A stretch of 64,000 nt of DNA from Pseudomonas sp. Irchel s3h17 (GTDB lineage: Bacteria; Pseudomonadota; Gammaproteobacteria; Pseudomonadales; Pseudomonadaceae), in NCBI RefSeq assembly GCF_900187505.1, contig NZ_FYDL01000002.1, positions 282,637 through 346,636 of the forward strand, read 5' to 3'. Within the stretch, counting starts at the first letter, position 1. Each line of letters starts with the position of its first letter. The notes beneath the pieces were generated by a model that saw nothing but the letters and a program-made list of their open reading frames with translations, had not been told where the DNA came from and made no database searches. The position numbers and the translations under genes are program-made. Shown piece by piece: positions 50,730 through 59,693 of the stretch.

Positions 50730-51137
50730 TCAGCCATTGAGCGCTGCCTGTTCGTTCTCGAGAAATTCTTCTTCAAGCAGTGCATCGGCGTGAGCACCAG
50801 ACTGGATGGGTGTCACGGTGGCGCGTTTACCGCGCAATTTGCCGAACAGATGCTCCAGCGCATGTTCAAGCTTGGTGGCCGCCCCTTCGATGGCCAGTTC
50901 CAGATTTTCGGCTTTATGAGTCACGGATACCGGTTGATGGCCTTTTGGCCGCGCTTCAAGCTGGCAGCGCATATCGTGTGGACCGGGTTTATCGCCGTTC
51001 TCGTCCCGCAGGTGAACCTCGACCCGTGTCAGGTCCTCTTCATATCGTTCGAGCGCGCTCTCAATGGTAGTACGTACCCACTCCTCCAGTCGGATGCTGC
51101 TTTGAATATGGTTATCGCTGTTGACTTGGATTTGCAT
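50730..51137 (-). CDS. HPF/RaiA-family ribosome-associated protein
   Basis: A 135-residue protein of the S30AE (hibernation factor) family: MQIQVNSDNHIQ followed by a predicted beta-alpha-beta core and VEVHLRDENGDKPG. Such proteins bind the 30S decoding centre and inactivate or dimerise ribosomes in stationary phase. This is an extra paralogue-type copy, not the hpf gene next to rpoN. A tail of about 25 residues, rich in acidic residues, follows the core. Confidence 0.83.
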   Translation of the reverse strand: MQIQVNSDNHIQSSIRLEEWVRTTIESALERYEEDLTRVEVHLRDENGDKPGPHDMRCQLEARPKGHQPVSVTHKAENLELAIEGAATKLEHALEHLFGKLRGKRATVTPIQSGAHADALLEEEFLENEQAALNG

Positions 51138-51349
51138 AGTTCATCCCTTATTTCAGCTAACTCGCGAGAGGTCCGGTGTAGCGTTGAAACCTGAATGACC
51201 GTGACCTCTTACTTACAGAGTTGGGCAGACGGAGAAACAATTCAACCCCTAAAAAAAGATAAATATTCATACGCAAAAAAAGTCGGACAACCGGCAAAAG
51301 CGCTGTTAAGGTCGGGAGTTCGGTAGCCCTGCAACGCAGCCAAAAAACC

Positions 51350-52297
51350 TCATGGCGGCCCCTCGCCCAACGGGTGCATCCCGCGAAAGATCTCCGCCTC
51401 CTCCACCAGCCAGTCATGCACCGCGCGCACCCCCGGATGGCTCAGCGCCCCTGGTGAATACAGCAGCACATAACGCTTGTAGTTGGGCACGGCGACGCCA
51501 AAGGGCACGATCAGCGTGCCACGCTCCAGTTCGTCGTTGAGCAAGGTTCGCCGGGCAATGGCCACGCCCATGCCGGCAATCGCGGCCTCGATGGTCAGGT
51601 GGTTGCGATTGAACGTATGGCCACGCCGTACGTCGGCACCGTCGAAGCCGATCGCATTCAGGTAGAACTCCCACTCCGCATACTCATAGCTGCCGCGCCA
51701 GGCGGTGATGTCGTGCAACAACGCAAAGTGCACCAGATCCGCCGGCCCGTGCAGCGGTGGCCGGCCACGCAACAAACTCGGCGCGCAGACCGGGAAAATC
51801 TGTTCATCGAGCAAAGTTGTGGATAACAACCCCGGGTAGCTACCGTCGTTCAGGTCGATCGCCAGGTCGAAGTCGCCTTCGTGCAGCGCCACGCTGCTGT
51901 CCTCGGCCACCAGGCGCAACTGGATATCCGGATAACGCTGCTGCAAGCGTGGCAGGCGCGGGGTCAGCCATTTGCCCAGAAACGAAGGGATGGAGCGCAA
52001 GCGCAGAATGCCGCTGATCATGCCGGCGTCCAGCCGACGCAATTCCGCGTCGATGCTGCCATAGGCCTCGTTGACAGTGATCGCCAGGCGCTGGCCCTCG
52101 GCGCTCAACTCGACGCCCCGCGCGCGGCGATGAAACAGGCGAAACCCCAGGCGCTCTTCCAGTTGGCGAATCTGCTGGCTCACGGCCCCGGGGGTGATGT
52201 GCAACTCTTCGGCGCAACGGGTGAACGACAAGTGTCGCGCCGCACAGGAAAACACATGCAGCCAGACGTAGGTCTGGGCATGAAATTGACGACTCAT
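51350..52297 (-). CDS. LysR-family transcriptional regulator (GcvA-like)
   Basis: A 315-residue regulator with the GcvA-type N-terminus (ARHLSFTRCAEELHITPGAVSQQIRQLE) and an effector domain. Divergent from the serine dehydratase and transporter genes, which it probably controls. A TTTAG-TCCTA-CTAAA palindrome at 52300-52314 lies directly upstream of its start codon and could serve for autoregulation. Confidence 0.88.
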   Translation of the reverse strand: MSRQFHAQTYVWLHVFSCAARHLSFTRCAEELHITPGAVSQQIRQLEERLGFRLFHRRARGVELSAEGQRLAITVNEAYGSIDAELRRLDAGMISGILRLRSIPSFLGKWLTPRLPRLQQRYPDIQLRLVAEDSSVALHEGDFDLAIDLNDGSYPGLLSTTLLDEQIFPVCAPSLLRGRPPLHGPADLVHFALLHDITAWRGSYEYAEWEFYLNAIGFDGADVRRGHTFNRNHLTIEAAIAGMGVAIARRTLLNDELERGTLIVPFGVAVPNYKRYVLLYSPGALSHPGVRAVHDWLVEEAEIFRGMHPLGEGPP

Positions 52298-52299
52298 CG

Positions 52300-52314
52300 T
52301 TTAGTCCTACTAAA
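52300..52314. promoter_or_regulatory. Palindrome TTTAG-N5-CTAAA between LysR and the serine dehydratase gene
   Basis: A perfect 5+5 inverted repeat around TCCTA, just upstream of the LysR start. A second site sharing the core GTCCTAC (TTGTCCTACAA, 52379-52389) lies 77 bases away, 44 bases before the dehydratase start. Paired sites of this kind fit a LysR-type regulator contacting both promoters. Confidence 0.5.
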
Positions 52315-52432
52315 GCCTGTCTTAGGAAGTTTCGTTGGTCAGTGCTGACCGAGGTAGGCAGTATCGCCGACATTGCGCTTGTCCTACAAAAAATGGCAGC
52401 GATTCCTACTCCATTGCTTGTAAGGCTTTAGC

Positions 52433-53809
52433 ATGGCTATCAGTGTTTTCGATCTCTTCAAAGTCGGTATCGGTCCGTCCAGCTCTCACACCGTCGGCCC
52501 GATGCGCGCCGCCGCCACCTTCGCCCAATCGTTGTTTGACCAAGGTCTGCTGGGGCAGGTCGGGCGCGTGGAAGTGCGTCTGTACGGCTCGCTTTCCGCC
52601 ACCGGTGTCGGCCACGCCACCGACCGCGCTTGCGTCATGGGCCTGATGGGCGAATGGCCCGACAGCATCGACCCCACCAGCATCCCTGCGCGCATTGCCC
52701 AGGTGCGTGACCGCGGTGAACTGCTGCTGGCCGGGCGCCTGAGCATCGCCTTCGATTGGCAGCGCGATTTGCTGCTGCTCGATGAAAGCCTGCCCTACCA
52801 TCCCAACGCCATGGCGTTGACCGCCTTTGGCGAGTCCGGCCCCTTGTTCGAGCAAACCTACTATTCGGTGGGCGGCGGCTTTATCGTCGAAGCAGCCGAA
52901 GTCGACTCCGGCGTGTCGGCGGCCAACGACGTGGTATTGCCGTACGATTTCTCCAGCGCCGCTGAACTGTTAGCGCTGTGCAACCAGCACGGCCTGCGGG
53001 TAGCCGAGTTGATGATGGCCAACGAACGGGCCTGGCGCAGCGACGCGCAAATCCGCCAGGGCCTGCTGCATATCTGGTCGGTGATGCGCGAGTGCGTCGA
53101 GCAAGGCCTGAGCCACGAAGGTGTACTGCCCGGTGGCCTGGACGTGCCACGTCGCGCGGCAAAACTGCACCGCAGCCTGCTGGAAATCGGCAAGCCGAAC
53201 GTCATCAGTTCGACCCTCTCGGCGATGGAATGGGTGAACCTGTTCGCCTTGGCGGTCAACGAAGAAAACGCCGCTGGCGGACGCATGGTCACCGCGCCTA
53301 CCAACGGTGCGGCCGGGATCATCCCGGCGGTGTTGCACTACTACATGAAGTTCAACCCCGACGCCTCGGACGATGATGTGGTGGCGTTTCTCCTTGCAGC
53401 CGCTTCCGTGGGCATCCTGTGCAAGAAAAACGCTTCGATCTCCGGTGCCGAAGTCGGCTGCCAGGGCGAAGTCGGTTCCGCCTGCGCCATGGCGGCTGCC
53501 GGCCTGGCCGAAGTGCTGGGCGCCACCCCCGAGCAGCTGGAAAACGCCGCCGAAATCGGCCTCGAACACAACCTCGGCCTGACCTGCGACCCGGTCGGCG
53601 GGCTGGTCCAGGTGCCGTGCATCGAGCGCAACGCGATTGCCGCAGTGAAGGCGATCAACGCCACCCAGATGGCCCTGCGCGGCGACGGCAAACACTTCAT
53701 TTCCCTGGACCGGGTCATCCGCACCATGCGCGATACCGGTGCCGACATGCACGACAAATACAAAGAGACTTCACGGGGCGGCCTGGCTGTCAGCTGGGTG
53801 GAATGCTGA
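52433..53809 (+). CDS. sdaA: L-serine ammonia-lyase (iron-sulfur serine dehydratase)
   Basis: A 458-residue single-chain L-serine dehydratase turning L-serine into pyruvate and ammonia through a [4Fe-4S] cluster. It begins [20 protein letters not shown], the diagnostic start of the family (SSSHTVGP binds substrate). Cysteines in [18 protein letters not shown] and VPCIERN are the cluster and active-site region. Forms an operon with the downstream serine transporter. Naming as sdaA or sdaB is a matter of paralogue. Confidence 0.95.
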   Translation: MAISVFDLFKVGIGPSSSHTVGPMRAAATFAQSLFDQGLLGQVGRVEVRLYGSLSATGVGHATDRACVMGLMGEWPDSIDPTSIPARIAQVRDRGELLLAGRLSIAFDWQRDLLLLDESLPYHPNAMALTAFGESGPLFEQTYYSVGGGFIVEAAEVDSGVSAANDVVLPYDFSSAAELLALCNQHGLRVAELMMANERAWRSDAQIRQGLLHIWSVMRECVEQGLSHEGVLPGGLDVPRRAAKLHRSLLEIGKPNVISSTLSAMEWVNLFALAVNEENAAGGRMVTAPTNGAAGIIPAVLHYYMKFNPDASDDDVVAFLLAAASVGILCKKNASISGAEVGCQGEVGSACAMAAAGLAEVLGATPEQLENAAEIGLEHNLGLTCDPVGGLVQVPCIERNAIAAVKAINATQMALRGDGKHFISLDRVIRTMRDTGADMHDKYKETSRGGLAVSWVEC

Positions 53810-53895
53810 CGAGCATTCCCTGACCACCCTGGCAGGTCGCTTCAGGTGACCTGCCCCACGTGAGCCCGAGCAAGAATAATAACGAGGCAAAAACG

Positions 53896-55197
53896 ATGAC
53901 CGATGTACGTACACCTGCTGCTGAAAATCCTGCTGTAGACGTCACCCGCGACACCGCAACAACCCGCAAAGGCTGGAGCAAGCACGACACCACCTGGATG
54001 CTTGGCCTGTACGGTACGGCCATCGGCGCGGGCACGCTGTTCCTGCCGATCAACGCCGGCGTCGGCGGCTTCTGGCCGTTGCTGGTATTGGCGCTGCTGG
54101 CTTTCCCGATGACCTTCTTCGCCCACCGTGGCCTGACCCGCTTCGTGCTGTCGGGGCGTTCCGGCGACATCACTGACGTGGTGGAAGAACACTTCGGCAT
54201 CGGCGCCGGCAAGCTGATCACCCTGCTCTACTTCTTTGCAATCTTCCCGATCCTGCTGGTGTACAGCGTGGCGCTGACCAACACCCTGGGCAGCTTCATG
54301 GAACACCAACTGCACATGACCCCGCCACCGCGCGCGCTGCTGTCGCTGGCGTTGATTCTGGGGCTGATGGCCATCGTTCGTTGCGGCCAGGGCGTGATCG
54401 TCAAAGCCATGAGCGTGCTGGTCTATCCGTTCGTCGCCGCACTGCTGTTGCTGGCGGTGAGCCTGATCCCGAACTGGAACGGTGCATTCTTTGCTTCGGC
54501 CGGCGACGGCATGCCCATGTCGGTGTTTCTCAAGACCCTGTGGCTGGCGATCCCGGTGATGGTGTTCTCGTTCAACCACTCGCCCATCATCTCGGCCTTC
54601 GCCGTCGATCAGAAACAGCGCTACGGTGCCCAGGCCGAACAAAAGAGCAGCGGTATTCTCGCGGTCGCCCACGGCATGATGGTGGTGACGGTGATGTTCT
54701 TCTGCTTCAGCTGCGTACTGGCCCTGTCACCGGCAGACCTGGCGGCCGCCAAGGCACAGAACATCTCGATCCTGTCGTACCTGGCCAACCACTTCCAGAC
54801 CCCGGTCATTGCCTATGCCGCGCCGTTGATCGCGCTGGTGGCAATCACCAAGTCCTTCCTGGGCCACTACATCGGCGCCAGCGAAGGCTTCCAGGGCCTG
54901 ATCGTGAAAAGCCTGCGCAGCCGTGGCCGGGCGATGTCGGCCAGTTGGCTGAACCGCGCCACCGCGTTGTTCATGATCCTCAGTTGCTGGGCCGTCGCCA
55001 CCTTCAACCCGAGCATCCTGGGCATGATCGAAACCCTCGGCGGGCCGGTGATCGCTTGCCTGCTGTTCCTGATGCCGATGTATGCCATTCGGCGCGTACC
55101 ACCCCTGCGCCAGTATTCGGGTCAACTCTCGAATGTGTTCGTGGTGCTGATCGGCCTGATCGCACTGTCTGCGATCATCTTTTCCGTCATGCCCTGA
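53896..55197 (+). CDS. sdaC: Serine/threonine transporter of the HAAAP family (SdaC-like)
   Basis: A 433-residue inner-membrane proton symporter with about eleven helices. The segment TWMLGLYGTAIGAGTLFLPI is characteristic of SdaC/TdcC-type carriers. I chose the ATG at 53896 after GAGG; a GTG at 53860 is possible. It follows the dehydratase by 86 bases, giving import and breakdown of serine in one unit. A terminator downstream has been split by a mobile element. Confidence 0.9.
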   Translation: MTDVRTPAAENPAVDVTRDTATTRKGWSKHDTTWMLGLYGTAIGAGTLFLPINAGVGGFWPLLVLALLAFPMTFFAHRGLTRFVLSGRSGDITDVVEEHFGIGAGKLITLLYFFAIFPILLVYSVALTNTLGSFMEHQLHMTPPPRALLSLALILGLMAIVRCGQGVIVKAMSVLVYPFVAALLLLAVSLIPNWNGAFFASAGDGMPMSVFLKTLWLAIPVMVFSFNHSPIISAFAVDQKQRYGAQAEQKSSGILAVAHGMMVVTVMFFCFSCVLALSPADLAAAKAQNISILSYLANHFQTPVIAYAAPLIALVAITKSFLGHYIGASEGFQGLIVKSLRSRGRAMSASWLNRATALFMILSCWAVATFNPSILGMIETLGGPVIACLLFLMPMYAIRRVPPLRQYSGQLSNVFVVLIGLIALSAIIFSVMP

Positions 55198-55212
55198 AAC
55201 GGACCAGAAACC

Positions 55213-55429
55213 AAAAAGGCGAGCCTGTGGGCTTAATGCCAGTCAGTTAAGAGAAATAAAGCCGAACACGAAACCCGTGGCGAGGGAGCTTGCTCCCGCT
55301 GGGGCGCAAAGCGGCCCTGTTTTTGGGCTGCTACGCAGCCCAGCGGGAGCAAGCTCCCTCGCCACGGGTACTATGTTCGGCTGGTCTTTGGCTTAACTGA
55401 TCGGCATTAGCCTGTGGGCTCGCCTTTTT
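55213..55429 (+). terminator. sdaC terminator interrupted in its loop by a mobile element
   Basis: Left arm AAAAAGGCGAGCC (55213-55225) and right arm GGCTCGCCTTTTT (55417-55429) are perfect 13-bp complements. Removing the inserted 176 bp and one copy of the 11-bp repeat leaves a 4-base loop TGTG and a T-run, a textbook terminator. The insert is itself palindromic, so the arms may still pair. Confidence 0.88.
55234..55409. mobile_element. MITE-like element inserted in the sdaC terminator, with 11-bp target duplication
   Basis: A 176-bp non-coding element. Its ends TAATGCCAGTCAGTTAAG and CTTAACTGATCGGCATTA are 18-bp inverted repeats with two mismatches. Inside is an inverted REP pair (CGTGGCGAGGGAGC ... 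GCTCCCTCGCCACG). GCCTGTGGGCT flanks it directly on both sides (55223-55233 and 55410-55420). No transposase is encoded, so it must be moved in trans. Confidence 0.88.
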
Positions 55430-55605
55430 ATTGCCGGTTCTGCGGTGCCCGGGAACGCCCGGCATGCCCTTTGCTTTGCCAAGGGTCGAGCGACATGGAA
55501 GTCGTTCGAGCTTTCGCGAACGGCTTGCCGATGGTCTGGAAAAGCGAACCAATCCTGATCTCGACCGGTCAATGACTGCACGATCCAATCAAGCGGTGAC
55601 GCATC

Positions 55606-55923
55606 ATGGATAACCCTTTCCAACTGATAACCGACACCTTTGCCCCGGACTATCAGGTCAACCTGAGCATTCAAGGGCTGGACGGCGGCATCATGCTGAC
55701 CCTGTCCAACACCGGCCGAATCGTCGCCAAACGGATGATCAGCGCCGAACAACGCAATGACCCCAAGCGCCTCAAGCGCCTGGTGCAAAGCATTCAGTTC
55801 GGCATTGCCATCGAACAGGGCCATAGCGCCGTGGCGATTCTCGAAACCATGACCGACGGCGACAACCACAGGCTGCCGACATCGATACGCAAGGCCCCGC
55901 TGCCAGAGTCAGCCCGGCATTAA
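55606..55923 (+). CDS. DUF3509 protein
   Basis: A 105-residue soluble protein of a family largely confined to Pseudomonas (MDNPFQLITDTFAPDYQVNLS). No known function and no catalytic motif visible. Its ribosome site is weak. It is convergent with psiE and their stop codons overlap by three bases (TTAA shared). Confidence 0.82.
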   Translation: MDNPFQLITDTFAPDYQVNLSIQGLDGGIMLTLSNTGRIVAKRMISAEQRNDPKRLKRLVQSIQFGIAIEQGHSAVAILETMTDGDNHRLPTSIRKAPLPESARH

Positions 55924-56420
55924 AGCTCGCCCTTCTCGACTTCCAGATGCTCACTGGAACCCGCACCGATCTTGCGCTGCGGGTGTTCGATCTTCACCGA
56001 AGGGAACTGCGAAGAGGCATAACGCACCACCAGAATCGCAAACGCCAGCAACAGAATCCCGCCACACAGGTAGATGATGCCCAGGTCCGGCGGGTTGTGG
56101 TGCGAGACGTTGGAGATCAGCAGGCGGGTCAGTGCGGTGATCGCCACGTAGATCAGAAAACGCACCGGCATGTGGTTGGTCTTGAAGTAAATCCCGACCA
56201 TCGCCCCCAGTTCCAGGTAGATGAACAGCAGCAAGATGTCATCGATCTTGATGTGTCCCTCTTCGATCATGCCGAGAAACTCCATGACCGCCGCCCAGGC
56301 CGTCACCGCGCCGATGGCGAACAGCGCCAGGTAATGGAAGGTTTCAACGAACAGATTGCCCAGGGACTCGGCCAGTTCATGCACGTTCTGGCGAAGTCGC
56401 TCCGCCCAATTGATTTTCAC
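55920..56420 (-). CDS. psiE: PsiE-family membrane protein
   Basis: A 166-residue inner-membrane protein with four hydrophobic helices (TFHYLALFAIGAVTAW, DDILLLFIYLELGAMVGIYF, FLIYVAITALTRLLI, GIIYLCGGILLLAFAILVV). It matches PsiE, induced by phosphate starvation in E. coli, whose function is unknown. The start ATG follows GGAAG. It is monocistronic. Confidence 0.9.
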   Translation of the reverse strand: MKINWAERLRQNVHELAESLGNLFVETFHYLALFAIGAVTAWAAVMEFLGMIEEGHIKIDDILLLFIYLELGAMVGIYFKTNHMPVRFLIYVAITALTRLLISNVSHHNPPDLGIIYLCGGILLLAFAILVVRYASSQFPSVKIEHPQRKIGAGSSEHLEVEKGEL

Positions 56421-56738
56421 GGTGGTTCTTCCTTAGGTCGGCTCGACCGGATGATGCGGGTTCGACGTGACGGTTGTTCTGCATGCAGAAAAAAGGCCAG
56501 CGGCTATGGAGTGAGATGAAAATGGATTGCGACTGGACACTTCCGCATTGCATTTACCCACACCTTCGCGGGCAAACCCACTCCCGCAAGGGACAGCATT
56601 GTTCTTGGGAGACAAACCCGCAAACACGTCTACATTAAAAAGCCACTACCCAAAGCGCAGGGATTCGCTTATCCTTTCGCTGTATATAAATACAGTAGTC
56701 GTAAAAGACAACTAATGTGAAGGCATGTGAGGTGGTAA
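56421..56738. other. Intergenic region upstream of the left yebG copy
   Basis: 318 bases without a gene. It holds the psiE start region (minus strand), a solitary REP of the GTGGGAG type at about 56563-56590 (TTCGCGGGCAAACCCACTCC), the left end of the long direct repeat at 56586, and the SOS box of yebG at 56680-56695. Confidence 0.6.
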
Positions 56739-56993
56739 ATGGCCGTCGAAGTGGTATACCGCAGCAGCCGAGATCTGGAGCGCTTGTTCATGGATAAAGC
56801 CGAAGCTGACCGTCATGACAAAATGCTCGAACTGGCCGAATTGCTGGCTGAAGTGTTGCAAAAAGCCGTTCCGTCCCTGACCGAACAGCAGGTCGAAGAA
56901 GCCGGGATCTACATGGCGAAAAACCGCGATGTGTTTGCCAAGGCGTTCAAGAGCCAGCCGGATGCCCTGTCCGAATTGCTGAACGTGCCCGCT
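56586..56993. repeat. Left copy of the long direct repeat flanking the biosynthetic island
   Basis: 408 bp repeated almost perfectly at 63588-63996. By eye, only three differences: one inserted T near 63644, one C-to-A before the SOS box, one G-to-A in the coding part. It covers about 153 bases upstream of yebG and 255 bases of its coding region. Left and right copies diverge abruptly after GTGCCCGCT. Confidence 0.93.
56680..56695 (+). promoter_or_regulatory. LexA (SOS) box of the left yebG copy
   Basis: CTGTATATAAATACAG is a nearly ideal LexA operator (CTG-N10-CAG with alternating TA). It lies 43 bases before the yebG start codon. It implies induction by DNA damage. Confidence 0.92.
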
Positions 56994-57071
56994 GAAGTAG
57001 CTGAAGTAGCCGAAGCGACTGAAGCAGCGGAGCCGGTCAAGCCCGCGAAAGCCGCCAAGCCCGCCAAGTAA
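56739..57071 (+). CDS. yebG: SOS-induced YebG family protein (left copy, complete)
   Basis: A 110-residue cytoplasmic protein of the YebG family, DNA-damage inducible and of unknown function. The N-terminal core MAVEVVYRSSRDLERLF ... KAEADRHDKMLELAELLAE matches E. coli YebG. The C-terminus is an Ala/Glu then Lys/Pro/Ala-rich tail (EVAEVAEATEAAEPVKPAKA). It has its own LexA box and terminator. A second copy is at 63742. Confidence 0.9.
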   Translation: MAVEVVYRSSRDLERLFMDKAEADRHDKMLELAELLAEVLQKAVPSLTEQQVEEAGIYMAKNRDVFAKAFKSQPDALSELLNVPAEVAEVAEATEAAEPVKPAKAAKPAK

Positions 57072-57089
57072 GCAACACCCGAATTGAAT

Positions 57090-57122
57090 AGGCCCTGAGT
57101 CAAATGGCTCAGGGCCTTTTTC
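57090..57122 (+). terminator. Terminator of the left yebG copy
   Basis: Perfect 10-bp stem AGGCCCTGAG / CTCAGGGCCT with an 8-base loop and five T, 18 bases past the yebG stop. It separates yebG from the convergent island operon. Confidence 0.9.
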
Positions 57123-57153
57123 ATGCCAACGACAACGCTCGCCTCTCAGGCCG

Positions 57154-58389
57154 TTAATTGGCGAGAGATGTCTGCTCTTTTGGACTGGTTCCCGGTTCTG
57201 TCCATAGCTTGGAGACTGTCGAGTAATGCAGCATGAATACCAACACGCCCGTACCCCAGCATATCCACCATAAGGTAAAGCCACCATAGGCTCCGTATAA
57301 CCATGCCCCCACACCGGGACCATAAAGCGAGTGACCTAACCATGCGGCGCTGAATATACCCAGGTATTTGCCGCGTTGACGCCCTTGAGAGCGGTTCATT
57401 ACCGACAGTGTCCAGACAGGCGTCAACAGCAACTCGGCGGCGGTAATCACCAACATGGTCAATACCGCCCAGATGATATGGCTGCCCATATTCAGAATGA
57501 GGAAAGCCCCACCGAGTAGCAAAATACCCAGGCGTGAGGCGATGACGATTCCATGTCGCTCGATCCATCGGCTCACGGGCAACTGCAATACCACTACCAG
57601 CAGCGCATTCATGGAAAACAGATAGGCGATCCAATGAGGACCGGCATCAACGTGCTCACGCAAGAAAATCCCGAATGTGCCATACATCTGATCGAATATG
57701 CCCAAGGCCAGCAATTGACCAAGAATGAAGACAAGGAAAAAACCGTCTCTCCAAGGCGAACCCACTGCAAAATCCCCTGTGTCTTTCTGCGTCGCCGCAA
57801 TGCTCGCAAGCTGCCAGAGTCCTACGGCATGTTTCAGGGCATAGCCGAGCAATAAAAAGCTGCCAAATAAATTCAGCAATCCTTGAAACAGAAACACGTA
57901 GCCGTATCCAAAGCCGACCAGTGTTCCGGCCAGCAGGCCTGCGAGGGCGACTCCCAGATTGAATACCACTCGATGCAAACCCTGCACACGCGCTTGTAGC
58001 TCTTGCGGACTCCCCTCCATCACCAGGCGCAAGTTGGCTGGACGAAACGCACCGTCAAAAATGCCTACCAAGGGCACCACGATCAGTAACAGTGCAAAGG
58101 GTGGGGTCAATACCAGCGTAACGGCAAAAACACCGCTCAACAGCAAAGAGATCCCGGTCGTCCATTGTGAGTCCAGACGCTCCGATAACGCGCCACCGAC
58201 ATAAGCCCCGAGGATACATCCGCCGCCATAAGCAGCCATGAGCCAAGCGATAGTAGAAAAGTCATACCCATATACCTCGAGGAAGTACAACGGCATAAAC
58301 AATTTGACGATACCCCCAGCGCTATTCAGCAGCGTCGCCAACAGTTGGAGTTGTACCGATCGTGGCAAAGTTCGAATCATCTTTTTCAA
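57154..58389 (-). CDS. MFS transporter of the island, probable product exporter
   Basis: A 411-residue inner-membrane protein with about twelve hydrophobic helices, in the MFS fold. The early loop GAYVGGALSERLDSQWTTG carries the MFS loop 2-3 pattern. It is last in the four-gene minus-strand operon, starting only four bases after the ATP-grasp gene. Its base composition is A+T-richer than that of the alginate region. The likely job, exporting the pathway product or conferring self-resistance, is inferred from position. Confidence 0.85.
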   Translation of the reverse strand: MKKMIRTLPRSVQLQLLATLLNSAGGIVKLFMPLYFLEVYGYDFSTIAWLMAAYGGGCILGAYVGGALSERLDSQWTTGISLLLSGVFAVTLVLTPPFALLLIVVPLVGIFDGAFRPANLRLVMEGSPQELQARVQGLHRVVFNLGVALAGLLAGTLVGFGYGYVFLFQGLLNLFGSFLLLGYALKHAVGLWQLASIAATQKDTGDFAVGSPWRDGFFLVFILGQLLALGIFDQMYGTFGIFLREHVDAGPHWIAYLFSMNALLVVVLQLPVSRWIERHGIVIASRLGILLLGGAFLILNMGSHIIWAVLTMLVITAAELLLTPVWTLSVMNRSQGRQRGKYLGIFSAAWLGHSLYGPGVGAWLYGAYGGFTLWWICWGTGVLVFMLHYSTVSKLWTEPGTSPKEQTSLAN

Positions 58390-58393
58390 TCAG

Positions 58394-59680
58394 TTAATTA
58401 GAGGATGGAGTAGCAACATGTACGGTGTCTTCATGCCTGCTTTTGGACAATCGTACTTTTGCCGTTCTGGCCAGTGACACGGCCAACATCATGGCTTGCT
58501 CTGCCGACTCATGAGAGACGATGATCGAACCGATGACCCCTTGATTAGACGCTGCCGGCTCGTACCACTTATTGATTTCGCCAAGAACCTGAACACTCTC
58601 CACCCTTGGGCGGCTTCTCATTTCATGTTCATTTTCAAGCCCTAGAAAAAAGCCAGCCTCAGGCATCGTCACACGATGGATCGCAACGCCTCCGTTGACA
58701 GAAGGATTCCATTCGATGGATTTTCCTTGAGCCAGTTCAACGATCGCATGAGCCGGGTTTTCACCCGTGGCGAGCTCAATCATGTGGCTACCCATCTGAT
58801 CGCCTACCAAACGTGGATTAACTTCCAGAATCTTGACCTCCCCACCAACAATTTTGCAGTCGACGTTAACAGCGCCGACAGCAAAGCCCAGCTGTTTCAA
58901 AACCGGAGCTATATGCCGAAACAACAACATCGTTTCATCGTCAGAGGATGGGAAACTGGCGCCTATTTTTATAAAGTTTGTTCCATCACCCTTGGTAATT
59001 ATTTTCCTGAAAGCACCCATCACAATGAACTTTTTATTGAGTGGTTTCAGGAGATCAAGACAAAACTCCTCTCCACCGACCAAGGCTTCCAGCAACGTAC
59101 CGTTTTCGAAATCCTGCCCTGAGGCATCTCGCCCCCAGCCTTGACGAGCCTGCAGATAGCTGTTGAGGTCCGCTTGCCCATTGATTTTTTTCACATATAA
59201 ACTGTCATTGCCATTGACCGGTTTTGCAATAAAAGGGAAACCAACTTCTTGAGCAAATTCCTGAGCCTCTTCCAAGCGACTCACCAGGCGATAGGCGGGA
59301 TTAAGTGACGGCGCGATACGGTTGATGGCTTCGCGCATCTGGAATTTGTTTCTGAATCGCCGCACAACCGAGGGCTCATTGGTCGGCACCCCATAGCGCA
59401 TGGCCAGTTCTGCAGTTTGTACAACGAAAAAATCGCTAGTCGTAATAATTGCTCTTATTTTCGATTGTTCCGTCAACGCACCAACCGCTTCGACCATTAA
59501 GGCAAGGTCGGACGTATCCACCTTCACAATGGCCTGACAATGTTGAGAGATGGCCTGCGGGTAGGCGTCCGGTTCGCGGCACAGCAAAATAACGTCATAA
59601 CCTTGCTGCCGAGCATAACGGCACGCGACTTCACCCGCGCCGGTTTGACTTGCTTCGACAAATATCACACTTCCTGTCAT
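58394..59680 (-). CDS. ATP-grasp ligase of the island
   Basis: A 428-residue ATP-grasp enzyme. It has an N-terminal preATP-grasp Rossmann-like part (VIFVEASQTGAGEVA), the lysine-bearing FIAKPVNGNDS (Lys153) and the metal/ATP motif ILEVNPRLVGDQMG with Glu286 and Asn288. Such ligases make an acyl phosphate and join it to an amine, for example an amino acid or dipeptide. It follows the diiron oxidase gene by 13 bases. Closest functional analogies are L-amino-acid ligases and BesA; the substrates are unknown. Confidence 0.85.
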   Translation of the reverse strand: MTGSVIFVEASQTGAGEVACRYARQQGYDVILLCREPDAYPQAISQHCQAIVKVDTSDLALMVEAVGALTEQSKIRAIITTSDFFVVQTAELAMRYGVPTNEPSVVRRFRNKFQMREAINRIAPSLNPAYRLVSRLEEAQEFAQEVGFPFIAKPVNGNDSLYVKKINGQADLNSYLQARQGWGRDASGQDFENGTLLEALVGGEEFCLDLLKPLNKKFIVMGAFRKIITKGDGTNFIKIGASFPSSDDETMLLFRHIAPVLKQLGFAVGAVNVDCKIVGGEVKILEVNPRLVGDQMGSHMIELATGENPAHAIVELAQGKSIEWNPSVNGGVAIHRVTMPEAGFFLGLENEHEMRSRPRVESVQVLGEINKWYEPAASNQGVIGSIIVSHESAEQAMMLAVSLARTAKVRLSKSRHEDTVHVATPSSN

Positions 59681-59693
59681 TGCAATCTCCCAA

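Noticed and set aside
58394..59680. ATP-grasp gene as a purine or carbamoyl-phosphate enzyme
   Set aside because: It has only one ATP-grasp core and no flanking domains of PurK, PurT or CarB, and its operon partners are not of primary metabolism.
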